Assembly: GCA_020137815.1 (NCBI GenBank) | Contig: CM035354.1 | Coordinates: 6,834,015-6,898,014, forward strand | DNA: 64,000 nt | Origin: Hormiphora californensis | Taxonomy: Eukaryota; Ctenophora; Tentaculata; Cydippida; Pleurobrachiidae | Reading direction: 5' to 3' | Shown: positions 37,551 to 48,694 of the stretch, one piece after another | Layout of the letters: every line of letters begins with the position of its first letter | Numbering within the stretch: the stretch's first letter is position 1 | Position numbers and translations under genes: made by a program | Notes under the pieces: model-generated | Database searches by the model: none | What the model was told of the DNA's origin: nothing | The model's input: only the letters and a program-made list of their open reading frames with translations

Positions 37551-38681
37551 TCAGCCACATTTAATTACCCCCCTGCTAACCCAGTATCGTCCATTCGGAT
37601 TGTCTCGCCTCAGTCCTTTCACTGTATCAACGAGAGTTTTCCGCTCTCGCTGTTCCTCCGGTGTTAGGTCGGGGGAAAGAAACACCGAGGAAAATTTCTC
37701 TGAATCCCGGAGCTGTTTTGCTTTTCTTAGAAGTTGTAACAAAGTTTCCCTCCTTTCAAGTGTAACAATTACTGGTCTCGGTCGGTTATCAGTCTTTTCG
37801 CCAATACGCTTTGTAGAAGATATGACTGGTTTTTCATTGAGCTCTCCAAAGATATCCTGAACTTCATGCTCAGTAGCCCTTGCCGTAGTTTCTGGCAGCC
37901 CAAATATAACCAAATTCAACTTGCGATCAAGAGTTGCTTCTTCCGCGGTTGTACTTGGATGGGGTACAGTCGCTTTCTTCAATGCTGCTTGGAGGCGGGA
38001 TGGTGCAATAGCTGCAGAGCAATTCTGTACAAGCACCTTGGAGTAGCCCTGCAATTGCTTCTGAACAGACTCTGACACTGAACTAAGTTTCCGACCTTGT
38101 ACTTCAATCAAAGTATTTTGTGCTTCAATCAGCTTCTCTTGCAGTTCAATCCTTGATACCCGATGTTTGTCGATTTCTTCCTTAAAAGTGCCAAGCTCTT
38201 CTTGTACCTCCCTGAGCTTCTGATTACACTCCTCTAGTTCCAGGCGTTCTTTCATTCGGGCAGTTGCATACAGACGTTTCTCCTTCATAACTGGTCCTAT
38301 TTCTCTCACTATCCGAAAAATATGACGAGAGAGGTTCTCGGTGAAAGCCATGAAACGATCAACATTATACTTTCTCATTTCGGAGTCTTTCGGCAGTGCG
38401 TCCTCAATATACTGCTCAGGATCATCATACAAACTAGAATCCAATAACTTGGACAATACTCCATCAACCTGTTGTTCACTTGGTTGTTTGAGCCCGTTCT
38501 TGATATAAAAAACGTCCTCTACTGCACAACGAAGTTTTTCCATCATCGACAAATCCCAGCATTCTGGTCCAGCAAAGTTCTCCGTCAACGTCATGTCGTA
38601 CTGCCCGTTTGAAGTTGAAATTCGTGACGAGGAGGGTGTAGCTGAGCCAGGACTGTGAGCTGTTGATTTCTTCTTAGACAT
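37551..38681 (-). CDS. Intact solo ORF1 of a non-LTR retroelement
   Basis: An uninterrupted 376-aa frame with a normal ATG. It has a short Ser-rich start, an uncharacterised helical N-terminal half, a predicted coiled coil at about residues 140-215, and a C-terminal part (RKLNLVIFGLPE, then RPRPVIVTLERRETL, SVFLSPDLTPEEQRER, ending YWVSRGVIKCG). That C-terminal pattern is what is seen in RRM-like ORF1 proteins of LINE elements, which bind RNA. No endonuclease or reverse transcriptase frame follows: only about 170 bp downstream begins the 5' end of the nicotinamidase gene. It is therefore either a truncated recent copy or a retained host gene. The lack of stops or frame breaks is notable beside the decayed LINE at 87-1100. 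Confidence 0.75.
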   Translation of the reverse strand: MSKKKSTAHSPGSATPSSSRISTSNGQYDMTLTENFAGPECWDLSMMEKLRCAVEDVFYIKNGLKQPSEQQVDGVLSKLLDSSLYDDPEQYIEDALPKDSEMRKYNVDRFMAFTENLSRHIFRIVREIGPVMKEKRLYATARMKERLELEECNQKLREVQEELGTFKEEIDKHRVSRIELQEKLIEAQNTLIEVQGRKLSSVSESVQKQLQGYSKVLVQNCSAAIAPSRLQAALKKATVPHPSTTAEEATLDRKLNLVIFGLPETTARATEHEVQDIFGELNEKPVISSTKRIGEKTDNRPRPVIVTLERRETLLQLLRKAKQLRDSEKFSSVFLSPDLTPEEQRERKTLVDTVKGLRRDNPNGRYWVSRGVIKCG

Positions 38682-39395
38682 GAACTGCTTCGGCCTGCCC
38701 CTACGGGCGGTTGCTCCATTCTACCTGCAACATCTCAAATTAATTTGTTTAAAGTAGTGTTGAAAAGTTAAGTTGTTTCGGTTTTCAAAAACAAAAATCC
38801 GTGGTTGTAATTTAGCAAAAAATCGGTCAAAATGTCTTTGAAAAACTAAAAATGCATTAAAAGATTTCTCCTCGACACTCCCCTGTGCCTATAAAACATT
38901 TAAAAATGTGAAAATTTGAAGAAAATTAGCTGTTTTGATGCTTTTTGGGTTTGGTTCAATTTTGTACAAATTTTGTTCAAAAATTTAATCGCGTACCAGA
39001 AAAAAAAATCTGCGCTTCGCTGGTTATAATTTAAATTGTTCGCGCGCTTCATTCACTCTGCAGCGCATAAAACAACTTGGTAAGCTTGGAAAAGTGCTGA
39101 ATTTTTTGTCGCGATTATTGCCCAAAAACATCTAAAAAGGCGAGAACGAGCTGTTTCCTCTCGTTTTCCCGAATGTTAAGGCCCGAAGGAATGTAAAATA
39201 AACGTCTACAGGCGAATTTTTGATTTTTTGGTGAGCTAAAAGGAGTTCTAACCAAATTGCTACTAATTTACGGTCACTTTTGGGCAAGTTCACCTAGCCA
39301 GCGTTCACAAATTTGATTTAAACCAACCTGCATTTGCGGTTTGCCCACAAAATTTGATGTAAACCGATAAATCTACAACGTCTACACATTCCAGA
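38682..39395. other. Intergenic, AT-rich, divergent flanks
   Basis: No exon is seen. This is the space between a minus-strand ORF1 and the plus-strand MYND gene, so it may hold the promoter of the latter. No element could be defined. Confidence 0.4.
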
Positions 39396-41925
39396 ATGGC
39401 TACCCGAAACACAGCAAAGTATGGCGGAGAGCTTGCAAGGTTGTTGATAGCCCTCACGAGTACACCTGAGGGCATACTGAAAACACAGGCTACCCTCATT
39501 GATATCTTAGACAAGGTATTCAGTCGATTTTAGAATAGTAAAGGTCGATCGATTAAATGTAAATAGTTTTGTCAGAGTTATTTAACTGTATGTACATTTA
39601 ATAATACTGAAAATATTGAATATTAAAATTTTAACTAATTCCCAGATATCTGACCTGCACCCCAAGTTCAACAGCATACCACTGTGTCAATTTACTGAAG
39701 ATTGTGGACATGATGCCGTTATTAACTGTGTTGAAGTATTGTAAGTTACACAGATTGGACAATTGCAGTGCAGACTGGACAATTGCAGTTCACGTGTTTT
39801 TGTGGCTCATTGTCTGTAAACCATGCAATATTCTCGATATATTATGCTCAACATCAATGTAGAATTATCAGCGCAAGCAACGAATAAATTCACCCGTCTA
39901 GAAAATCAAACAAGGACGATTGCTCAAAGGAGTTCCATATAGCTGTGGTCCGTGCCCTGCGGATAATTAATGGGATGAGAAAACTCCGAGCCGATCACTG
40001 GCAATCTCTACCTTATCAGGAAACCATGGTAACCACACTAACTCTAGTTGTTGACTTTTGTTCCTCTTTAATTGTCATACTTTTGTGCGGACACAGTGTT
40101 AGGCGACTCAAAATGTAGCTATTATATTTGCTCAGAGACCCCCCAGCTAACAAACCTTTCTTCAGTTGCACGTGCTGGTACAGGGATTGAGAAGTGATGA
40201 TGAGATGACACGGCTGTACTCTGCTGCCACACTTGCAGGGTAACTAAATGGGGTAACCATGGTAACCATGTTACTAGAATTGTGGTAGGATGGTGGGAAA
40301 ACAATTCTGGTAGAAAAACCGTAACGGGATAACTGCCAAGAAAGCGGCATATTAATCCCCTCTCTTTCTTAGGGTGACAATGCATTATTCTGAGTTTACA
40401 CGGTACAACATACCTGAGCTGCTCATGAAGATGTATCTTGCGGACGGGGAGACTAAACTACAGACGGTAATTTGACATTTGTGTTTACTCAAGTCTGTTT
40501 TTCGAATTCTGGGTTTTGGGAATGTGTGGTTGATGGATTAATTCCACTTTCCACATTCCCCTGCTAAATACCCTCTCATTGCACAGATTCCCCCTGCTTA
40601 ATACTCTCTCATTGCACAGATTCAAACTGGGGCGGATCACCTCCATCCCACAACAACTACAGCCGCTGCAGCACATACCATCATGAAGTTCTACCAGAGC
40701 AGAGCCTTCTTTGAGGTAAGAATCTTTGTCGGTAACCATGGTAATTAGCAGTTGTCACTCAAATAGAAGGTATTGACTTTTGAATGATGCACCAATAGAA
40801 GAGTTTTAGCAACACTGAACATCTCTTTTCCAACAATGACTCTGTCTCCAGCGAATTTGTGCGGAAGGGTTTGTGAAGCGGACCATGGAGATAGTTGTGA
40901 ATCACACTGAGTACGAAGAAGACCTGGTATTTTGTATTATCCGATATTTCCTGTTCTCCTGTCTCATCCACGCGAGACCCACAATGAAGGAGGTGGAGAA
41001 GGAGTTGGGTGTGGACTTCTTCTCCAGTGTCCTGGCGGGTATTGGTGAAAACTGGGAGTCAAGAAATGAACAAATGCAGGATATTGTCAGGTGATTATTT
41101 GTACAAATAATTCCTCTTTTTGGTCACTTAATAGTTAGTACCATAAATTAACCAAAATTTCACAATCAAGTATCGACTTTCGTAACCCTTTAATCCGAAT
41201 TCTTGTTCCTTCTATTATCCTAATTTTAATATGTTTCTCACAATAACATTCTTGTTTTGATACCTTACTCTCAATTACAGGAGTTCTGCAAAGGTAGTGT
41301 CCACCCAGGCTCTCAAGTTCGGGCACATGCTCACTCCCGAAGCAGGTAACACCCAATGGATGGAGGAGCACGAGGAAGAAGCTTGTAAACTCCTCCGAAA
41401 ACCCCTCGGTAGGTTTTGTGTGAATTGTAGTCAGATTTACTAATTGTATAGTCCGGTATATATTCATGTTGTAGCCAGTATAGTATTGATCTTGGGTCCG
41501 GTGATCCACGTGGTCAATTTTGTTTGCCTTGTTCGACCCTCCTTCCCCGCACCCCGGTTTGAACAAAACAAACTTTTCAGATATAAAAAGAAAGTGCAGT
41601 GCAGGGGAATGCAAGAACTTGGAGGCGGAGGTTGGCCAATATGACAGGTAACATTTCTCATTAGAACCAGCCAGTATCATGGTTTGATTTTAAATTACAA
41701 TCTAGTTCCTCCAAAACTCCCCCAAATGATAAACCATGAATTACTGGTTTGAGGCGTCACTTTAAAAACCTTTCAATTTCAGGTGTAGCGGCTGCAAGGT
41801 GACGGTGTACTGTTTCCCCTCTCTGCCAGAAAACTCACTGGTCCGAAAAGCACAAGAAAATGTGCAAAAAGTTGCGAAAGTGGTATGCCGTCAAGACGGT
41901 ATCTGAAACCACCGATTTGGACTAA
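39396..41925 (+). CDS. MYND zinc-finger protein with helical-repeat body
   Basis: Ten exons in phase: 39396-39515, 39646-39740, 39902-40028, 40166-40239, 40373-40466, 40620-40715, 40852-41090, 41281-41408, 41581-41647, 41783-41925. The first eight encode a helical body that could be ARM/HEAT-like (about 325 aa). The last two encode a MYND finger: CSAGEC, then CSGCKVTVYC, then CQKTHWSEKHKKMC. In the given sequence the frame slips by one base between YC (41808-41813) and the TGC of CQ (41824-41826). One T too many in the TTT at 41813-41815 would explain it, and the frame then runs to TAA at 41923-41925. MYND domains bind proline-rich partners, and such proteins often act as co-chaperones or co-repressors. 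The specific family is not recognised; it does not look like ZMYND10 to me. Confidence 0.78.
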
Positions 41926-42725
41926 ATTTGGTATTTTTTTGGATTTTGTGCTTATAGTGTTCCAGTTTGTATTCTAAAGTAAAATATATATGTAATTGAC
42001 TAACATAGATATATGCTCATCGTCTATGCGGTGTATATGATGCTTTATAAAGTTATAAAGTGTTGAGGTTTTGAGAACGGACGAAGGAGGAAATACGTTT
42101 ATCGAGGAAGAGAGAGAGAGAGAGAATTAGAGAAATAGAAAGCGAGAGGGAGAGAAGGAGACATTATATTTAGCATCACATTTAGTATGGTTTTGTAGAT
42201 CTTTGGTTTTGTATTTTCTTTAACCCTTAGTAAACAAGGTAACACGCTCTTTTAATTTTACAGGGTGTTACAGGGTTGTCTATAGTTTGTTCCCGATCCT
42301 TCTTCAATTCTCTGAGCGAATTATTCTCTCGCATCTCAGCAAAAAGAAAGGTTTGGGTGCAAACTTGATAACTACAGGGGGGATTTACCTAAATGAGAAA
42401 AATACTCGGATTCAGAGAACTGTATGTAAAATGATTGAACCTCCATTACTACGACTGCAGTGTAGCTATAAGTGCCGCAGCACTAATGATGTGTGGGTGC
42501 TGATTTCTCTCATCCCTTCCACTAAACTTTGGAACATCTGGTTCCAGATTTTTCTGTTGCAGACCTTATATTTCTTAGCCTACGGAGGGGTTGTATGTAT
42601 GGCGTTTTACAAGGTATCTTGTACTTGATAATGTGCTGTAAACTGTTTATATTATTAGTGGGAAGCAGAGCATTATATTGTAACCGCGTCATAGGGCCGA
42701 ACATGTCAAGATTTTAGTCGGAGGG
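41926..42725. other. Intergenic, 3' of MYND gene
   Basis: Only a short GA patch (about 42110-42155) and a spurious 113-codon frame without domain signal. Confidence 0.45.
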
Positions 42726-43441
42726 CACGGCGTGCCTGGTGAAATTTTAACACGACCTAGCATGCGACGGGAAACCACCACTTGTACGTGGTAGCTGAGG
42801 GTCTACAGAATGGCGCTACGGTGCGGGAAAAAACATTCCATTCCCTAAAATCGTTTTTTTTACTTTTATTTGATTTGGGTCAAAATTGGCTATATTAAAC
42901 GTGGTCCCGAAAAATCCATAATGACTTAGCACACGAAATATGTCACCCCTACCTATTTTTGCACGTAGAATCGATTGCAGATTTCAACAATTTGCCCAAA
43001 TCTAACCATAAATCGGATATACAAGAAAACTTGGTTCTTGGTAGAAAAATGACCATTTTAACGATTGGCACTAGTTTCAAATCCCTATCTCAACGTTTTC
43101 AATGGTTTAGGGGCCAAAAACCTCCAAAAAATGGTAAAAAATCAACTTTTGACCATTTTACAGTCATTTTAGAGATTCGACTTCAACGGCAATCGATTCT
43201 ACGTGCAAAAATAGGTAGGGGTGACATATTTCGTGTGCTAAGTCATTATGGATTTTTCGGGACCACGTTTAATATAGCCAATTTTGACCCAAATCAAATA
43301 AAAGTAAAAAAAACGATTTTAGGGAATGGAATGTTTTTTCCCGCACCGTAGCGCCATTCTGTAGACCCTCAGCTACCACGTACAAGTGGTGGTTTCCCGT
43401 CGCATGCTAGGTCGTGTTAAAATTTCACCAGGCACGCCGTG
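42726..43441. mobile_element. 716-bp foldback element, CACGGCGTGCC ends
   Basis: Inverted arms of about 250 bp (about 42726-42978 and 43187-43441) are practically identical and enclose about 205 bp. A possible 4-bp AGGG duplication flanks it (42722-42725 and 43442-43445). The 130-codon frame within it arises from the palindrome and has no domain. Confidence 0.85.
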
Positions 43442-43517
43442 AGGGGTTCATGTGGAAAGTATTTGCTACGAATACCTGTCAAATCTTGTGGTAATGGCGC
43501 AAGTTTTATCTTTTAAC

Positions 43518-43519
<2 letters not shown>

Positions 43520-43571
<52 letters not shown>
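43520..43571. repeat. (CT)n microsatellite
   Basis: About 25 CT units. Confidence 0.9.
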
Positions 43572-43573
<2 letters not shown>

Positions 43574-43689
43574 CCCATCCTCTATCTTTTCTCCCTTTCC
43601 ACACATCTCCATCAAAAATATCTCCTCAAACTTTTCTCACTCACTATCTTTTCTTTCCTTAAATCTCTCGAGGTTTTTCTGACTGAATA

Positions 43690-46600
43690 TTTTTCTACAG
43701 GGTGGGTTTTTTTTAAATTTTTTCCCCCCCTCCCTTCTTCTCATTCCCCTTTTTTCTCCCCATTTTTCCCATTTTTTCTCAATTCTTTCTCTAAAAATTC
43801 ATTTCTTTTCCCCTTCGCAACTTTTGTTGTTTTTTCCCTCCTTTCCTTTTCCCCCCTCTGTCCCCCAATTATTATAAAAGTTTTCCATTCGTTTCTTTAC
43901 CCCCTTTTCCCCCCCAAAAGGGAGGTTTTCTCCCCCGAAACCCCCCCTTTGGTAGGCCCCCTTCCCCCAAGGGGGAAAGAGTTGCGTGGGGGGGGGGGGG
44001 AAGGAGAGGGGGGGGAGGGGGAAGGGGGGAGAGGGGGGAGGGGGGAGGGGGGGGGGGTTTGGGGGGCCCCCCGGGGTTTAGAAGGGGGGGAGAGAAGGAA
44101 GATTGAAGGGAAAGGGAAAAAAGGAAAAAAAGGGGTTGGGGGGTAATACGTTTTGGGTGGGTCTTAAATTTTTTTCTTTTTTCTATTTTTATTTTAATTT
44201 TTTCCCGCAACTAGCGTGATGACCCCCCCTTTTTAATCGACGCCGGTTATCCAGCTTGATATTTCTGAACATTCGATGCGTTTCCTTTTTAGCTATAATC
44301 TCCCTCTGATCGCTGTCAAATTTTTTAAAATTTTCTTATCATTTAAAAAAAGAATCACCCAAACCCCGTTTTTTATATTATTGGGTTGATCCTCCTCCCT
44401 TTCTTTTTCAAAGCAGTTCTCTGTTTGAAACCCAGCTTATTTATTTCGTAACAGTTGTAAAGTACCTGTTTTGTACTTCTATCCAGTTTTCTTGTAGCAG
44501 ATTCGGGACATATCTCTAATCTCTAAATATGTTTGGGATGGCAACATAAAATTGTCTCAAAAAGGGGGCTAGTTGAAATATGTTTTAAAGGAAAAGGCTG
44601 GGAATTTTTTTAAATGAAAAGGCTGGGGTAGGGAAAAGCATAAAATGGGGATCTTTTAAAGTGATGAATTGAATTTGGCCTCAGTAACCTGCTCTTTCTT
44701 ATCTCCCCTGTCCCTTTATCTTCTGTCCCTTTTAAATCTGATTCAAATTTTAAAGGGGAAAGTTTTTTATCCGTACCAACTTGCCCCAGTTACTTTCCCC
44801 ACTCACCTAGAAAAGGGGGGGGTTTTGTTGTTGCCAAACACCCTACACGTTTAAATTCGCATTTTTAATTGAACTTTTGTTCTTTTCAAAACAAATTTTA
44901 TAATTCTATCTGCGTTTTTCCCCAAATTTAATCCCGGTTACCCATTTGATATTTTGAATTCCAGGGATGCTTTGGGGTTTCAATTTTTTAGTTAATATAA
45001 ATTTTACCCTAGGGCTGAATCGGGCCGACACGCTTTTTTCGTTGTTTTCTTTTTTATTTTATATTTTAGATTTCATTTTTCCCAATTACTAGAAGCAACG
45101 TAGCCCCGGCCACCCCTTTGAAAAATTTTTCCCCAAAATTGTTTGATCATTCCTTGGGCTTTCTTGTTGAATTGCCGACTGTTTGTAATCCTTTCACGCG
45201 TTTTACAGGCTTTCGTCCCCAAAAAAGCCTTGTTTTAAACCCTAGGGGTTTGTATCTAAGGGGAAAAAAAACCAAAGGGTTGTAAAATTAAGGAAGGGGT
45301 TGAAAAGGCGGATGAAAAAGAAAAGATATAATTGAAATGTTTGTAGTAAACCTTTTTGGGTCTTGATTATTTTAAAGCATTGCCCCATTCAATTGGCCCT
45401 TTATTTCATTGAAATTGGTTTTTCTTAAGCGTTCCATTAAAAACCAGAAATACCAACCCTATGGAGGGGGAAAAGTAAAAACTTTTATATCCCATTTTAT
45501 AAGAAAAAGGGGGTTGTTTAAAAAAGGTTTTGCAGTGAACACAGGGCCTTTCTTACTTTGGAAATATTTACCTTCTTTTGTGAGCAGATTAAAAGCATGG
45601 CGGTTTAGTAAAGCAGGGGGGCCACATGAAAATGTTCCTTACTACTCTCTATGTGGTTTTCCTTAAAGATCACTCCGCTGCCCACAACCGGGAAAAGGGC
45701 ATTAAGTCCCAAAGGACTGGGGTCCCCAAAAGTAAACGGAAGACGGTGAGAACAAAGGGGAAGGAAGGGTTGAGTGAAAGGTCAGGGGAAAAAAAACAAG
45801 CGTAAATAGATGTTCAACTTTCGAGAAGAACTGAAGATCTGACTCCCCCCGATGTGCCGGGCATAAAGGTTTGAAGACGGGGTTGAGGAGGGGGCAAGCT
45901 GATTTAGAGCAGTATGGGAAGAGACGGAAGAGAGAGAGAGAGAGCAAAGGAGAAGAAGAAGGACGAGAGAGCAAGGAAGAGAGAGATAAAAAGAGAGAAA
46001 AGAAGAATAATGAGAAGGGGAAAGATTTTATTTGATTGGCCTCGAAATTAAGGGATGCTAAACACCTTTGTGGGGGCTCAGAGAGGGTAGAGAGGAGGAG
46101 AAATTCGAAGAAGAGAAGAGAGGAGAGAAGAGACGGAAAAGAGAATAGAGAGGAAAGATAGAAATAAGAGAGAAAGAAGTTAAGGGAGAAGAGAGGGAGA
46201 AAGAAGAGGTGCAAATTTTAAAAAAAAACCCCTTCGAGGAGGTTCGGGCCGGGTAAAAACCCCCTTTGCATTAAAAAGGGTTAGAATGTCTTTAAATATT
46301 TTTTTCGTTTTTCTTTGTTGGCTTCCCCTCGTGCTTATTTCCATTCCTTTAAATTTTATTTTGCTTTTACTTTATTTTTTTTCCCCTGTTAGGGCCTAAC
46401 TAAAATTCTCCATTTTATTTGAGGGTTTATTTGTTAAAACATTTTTAAAAAACCAATCAAGTATCCCAATTTTGGGGGGGTACCCTTTGCATTTTAAACA
46501 GTTTCTATTTCCCTCTTTGGGAAATTGTTGTTCAACTGTGAAAGAAATTAGGAAAAGTTTTTACCAAAGTCAACTTAGAAAAAGGAAGGTTTTTAACGGC

Positions 46601-46720
46601 ATAAAACCCTTAAAATTTGGGATTTTTTAAAAATTAAATAATTTCTAAAGTCAATAAAAAGTGAGATGAGTTTATACAGTTCTTTCTTTAGATCGCAGAA
46701 TATATTAGCGATGAACAGAA
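43690..46720. other. Probable low-quality sequence block
   Basis: This stretch has abnormal runs of single bases (long G blocks at 43987-44070, many AAAA, TTTT, CCCC and GGGG strings) and no normal exon. It looks like tail-of-read base calling or a poorly polished gap, not like an authentic low-complexity region, because all four bases are inflated. The boundaries are approximate. GA-rich patches at 45920-46210 may be real. Treat open frames here as unreliable. Confidence 0.65.
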
Positions 46721-46859
46721 ATTAGAGATATATAATGAACATATTTAGCGTTAACTACTTCCCCAAACCTAAGATCTCTAGACTTCTAGAGGTTAAGAGA
46801 TTTAGAGGTATTAAAATTTCTCACCAGTCTTCGAAATATTATAGAAATTTTCCCCTTTT

Positions 46860-46985
46860 CTCTTCTCCTTTTCTCTCTCACCCTCTCTCTCTTTTCTCCT
46901 TTTTCTCTCCTTCTCTTCCCTCTCTTCCCCCCCTCTCTCTCCTCATCTCTCTCTCTTCTCTCCTCCCTCTCCTCTCCTCTCCACT
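46860..46985. repeat. Degenerate CT-rich tract
   Basis: Polypyrimidine sequence with irregular CT, TTCC and CCTC units. Confidence 0.8.
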
Positions 46986-47015
46986 GTCTTTAAACCCTCC
47001 CCACGTTTCACGCCA

Positions 47016-47320
47016 CTCCGCCCCGAAGCAGATGATACCCCCTCCCACCGGAATGCCCGTATCGTCCCGCAGACCAGCGGCTTTCCCCCTCAATTTGGAT
47101 CCCCCCGGGGAGAAGTTATTATATATTAAGGATGAGACACCACCCCCATTTTGTTTATTGGGGGGGGGAGGGGGCGGAAGGAGGAGGGAGGATCCATTGC
47201 CACCTCCACCCAGTGTACCAAGACCATTCTGTGAACCAAATTCATGATAGTATTTGAAGTGCGGTAGAGGTTTTAGATCGGATTCAATGGGACCACGTAA
47301 AACAGCCCGATTTCTGTAAG
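47016..47320 (-). CDS. Possible exon of an unidentified gene
   Basis: After a plausible acceptor near 47300 the minus strand reads RAVLRGPIESDLKPLPHF, then YYHEFGSQNGLG, then Gly-, Pro- and Asn-rich sequence. The first 30 residues look coding. The glycine/proline part may be affected by the poor-quality block next door (G run at 47161-47170). It could be a 3' exon of the neighbouring minus-strand gene only if the stop at 47456 is avoided. No function can be assigned. Confidence 0.4.
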
Positions 47321-47455
47321 GTGACGTCCATGGGTAATCCAAAAACCGACTCTGTTATGTTCCCTTAAAACCTCCCTTACATTGTACGGGACGTAGAAAG
47401 AGAGAGGATCGAACAAGGCAACCTGAATCCACTTCTCCCCAGATACTATAATTTA

Positions 47456-48190
47456 TCAGTTTGTTTTCTCCACGGCGGTAGTGGGTAGCTTGGTATACTT
47501 GTCAAACACCAACTTGACTTCATCGCTCATTGTCAGTCCATCGCCTGGTATTCGGGGTGTCCTACTTGATACCACCTGATCTCCTCCTCCCACCCCTCCT
47601 CCTCCCTCGTGTTTCAACTTCCTGACCAACTTCTGTGTACGCTCCGATAACATTTTACACGGCAGGCTAATAGGTGGCGTCATCTCAACCCCTGCATCAG
47701 TTGCTTGGTGATCTAGTGGTGATGTTGCTTGGGTTGGTGTTTTTGAACGGGGTGGTAGAGGTGTCCGGGACCGTTGTCTGGGCAATGTTTTTAGTGCAGT
47801 TGTTGCAGGAGTGTACTTCATATTGGACACTGGCAAGGGAGAGGATGGTTTTTTAGAGGACGAGGAGGAGGAGGTTTTAGTGGTCTGGGTACTGCCATTC
47901 TGTATTGAATCCTGTAGAGCCTGAAATGATTTGATGGTTACCATAGCAACGGAAAATATAGTGACGTCATAACGCCCTTACCGATAATTTGAGGTCCAGA
48001 CAGTAGAGTGACATGATAACTGGAATCTGGGTTGCAACGACTACCATGATAACCCGGGGATCTACTAGATCTTGGAACTTGTCCAAATTGGCACACACCG
48101 CTAGCAGGGCAAGGGCGTACAGCAGAGCAAACGCACGGACGAGCATGGGAACGAAGAAATGAGAAAGGGAGAGGGAGATGCGGAAGTGGG
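47456..48190 (-). CDS. Unidentified membrane protein, 3' exons
   Basis: Two exons in phase: about 48190-47982 and 47930-47456. The first encodes two hydrophobic segments (MLVRAFALLYALALLAVC and VIMVVVATQIPVIMSLYCL), so a membrane protein is likely. The second encodes a Ser/Thr/Pro-rich basic stretch (SRTPLPPRSKTPTQ), then KMLSERTQKLVRKLKHEG, a Gly run and a helical end (MSDEVKLVFDKYTKLP) before TGA at 47456-47458. The 5' exon or exons are not identified. It is divergent from the XRCC1/POLQ gene, with about 0.5 kb between, so the two may share a promoter region. I do not recognise the family. Confidence 0.5.
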
Positions 48191-48694
48191 CTACAGAGTA
48201 GTACAATAGTATGGACAAATTATTCCATATATGGGTATAATAGTTGTTGTAATGAGCGGTAATTGTTATTAGGGCTCAAGAGCAGCAGGCCTAGGCCCCT
48301 CTGAGAGAGAGGGAGTGAGAGCTAAATTGGCGGGAAGCGAATGACAGTGAAACTTGAGTCTTGAAACTTTCTGTGACAGTGATATTTGTTTTAAATTTCA
48401 TGGTTGTGTGTTACATTTTGTTTGTCTAAAGTTTGCGTCGTTTACTTTTCATCTGATCTCGCTCTCCCACAGCGTGCAGCAAGCAAACAAGTCGCACACT
48501 TGCAGCTGCGCATCTCAGGGGGTCTACCGGCTATTGCTAGTTTTACCCCCACACGCAGTGAGATTGTAGCGCGCACAAGCGTCCTTTTTCCCACGCTCCT
48601 CTCAACTCTGACCGGTTTTCCTCCCAGCAGCAAAGCCATGGTTCAGGGGGATAATACTGAGAGAAGATGCTGCCGTTAATAATTCCCTGGAGGA
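48191..48694. other. Divergent intergenic region
   Basis: It lies between the minus-strand membrane-protein gene and the plus-strand XRCC1/POLQ gene. It may contain first exons and a bidirectional promoter, but none can be proven. It includes a GC-richer patch at 48470-48650. Confidence 0.4.

Noticed and set aside
39396-41925. ZMYND10 identity for the MYND gene
   Set aside because: The finger is at the C-terminus as in ZMYND10, but the body sequence does not resemble what I know of that family.
42959-43351. 130-codon frame
   Set aside because: It falls within a foldback element and has no domain; the palindrome accounts for it.
45702-46214. 170-codon minus-strand hydrophobic frame
   Set aside because: It lies in GA-rich, probably badly called sequence and consists of Leu/Ser/Phe runs.
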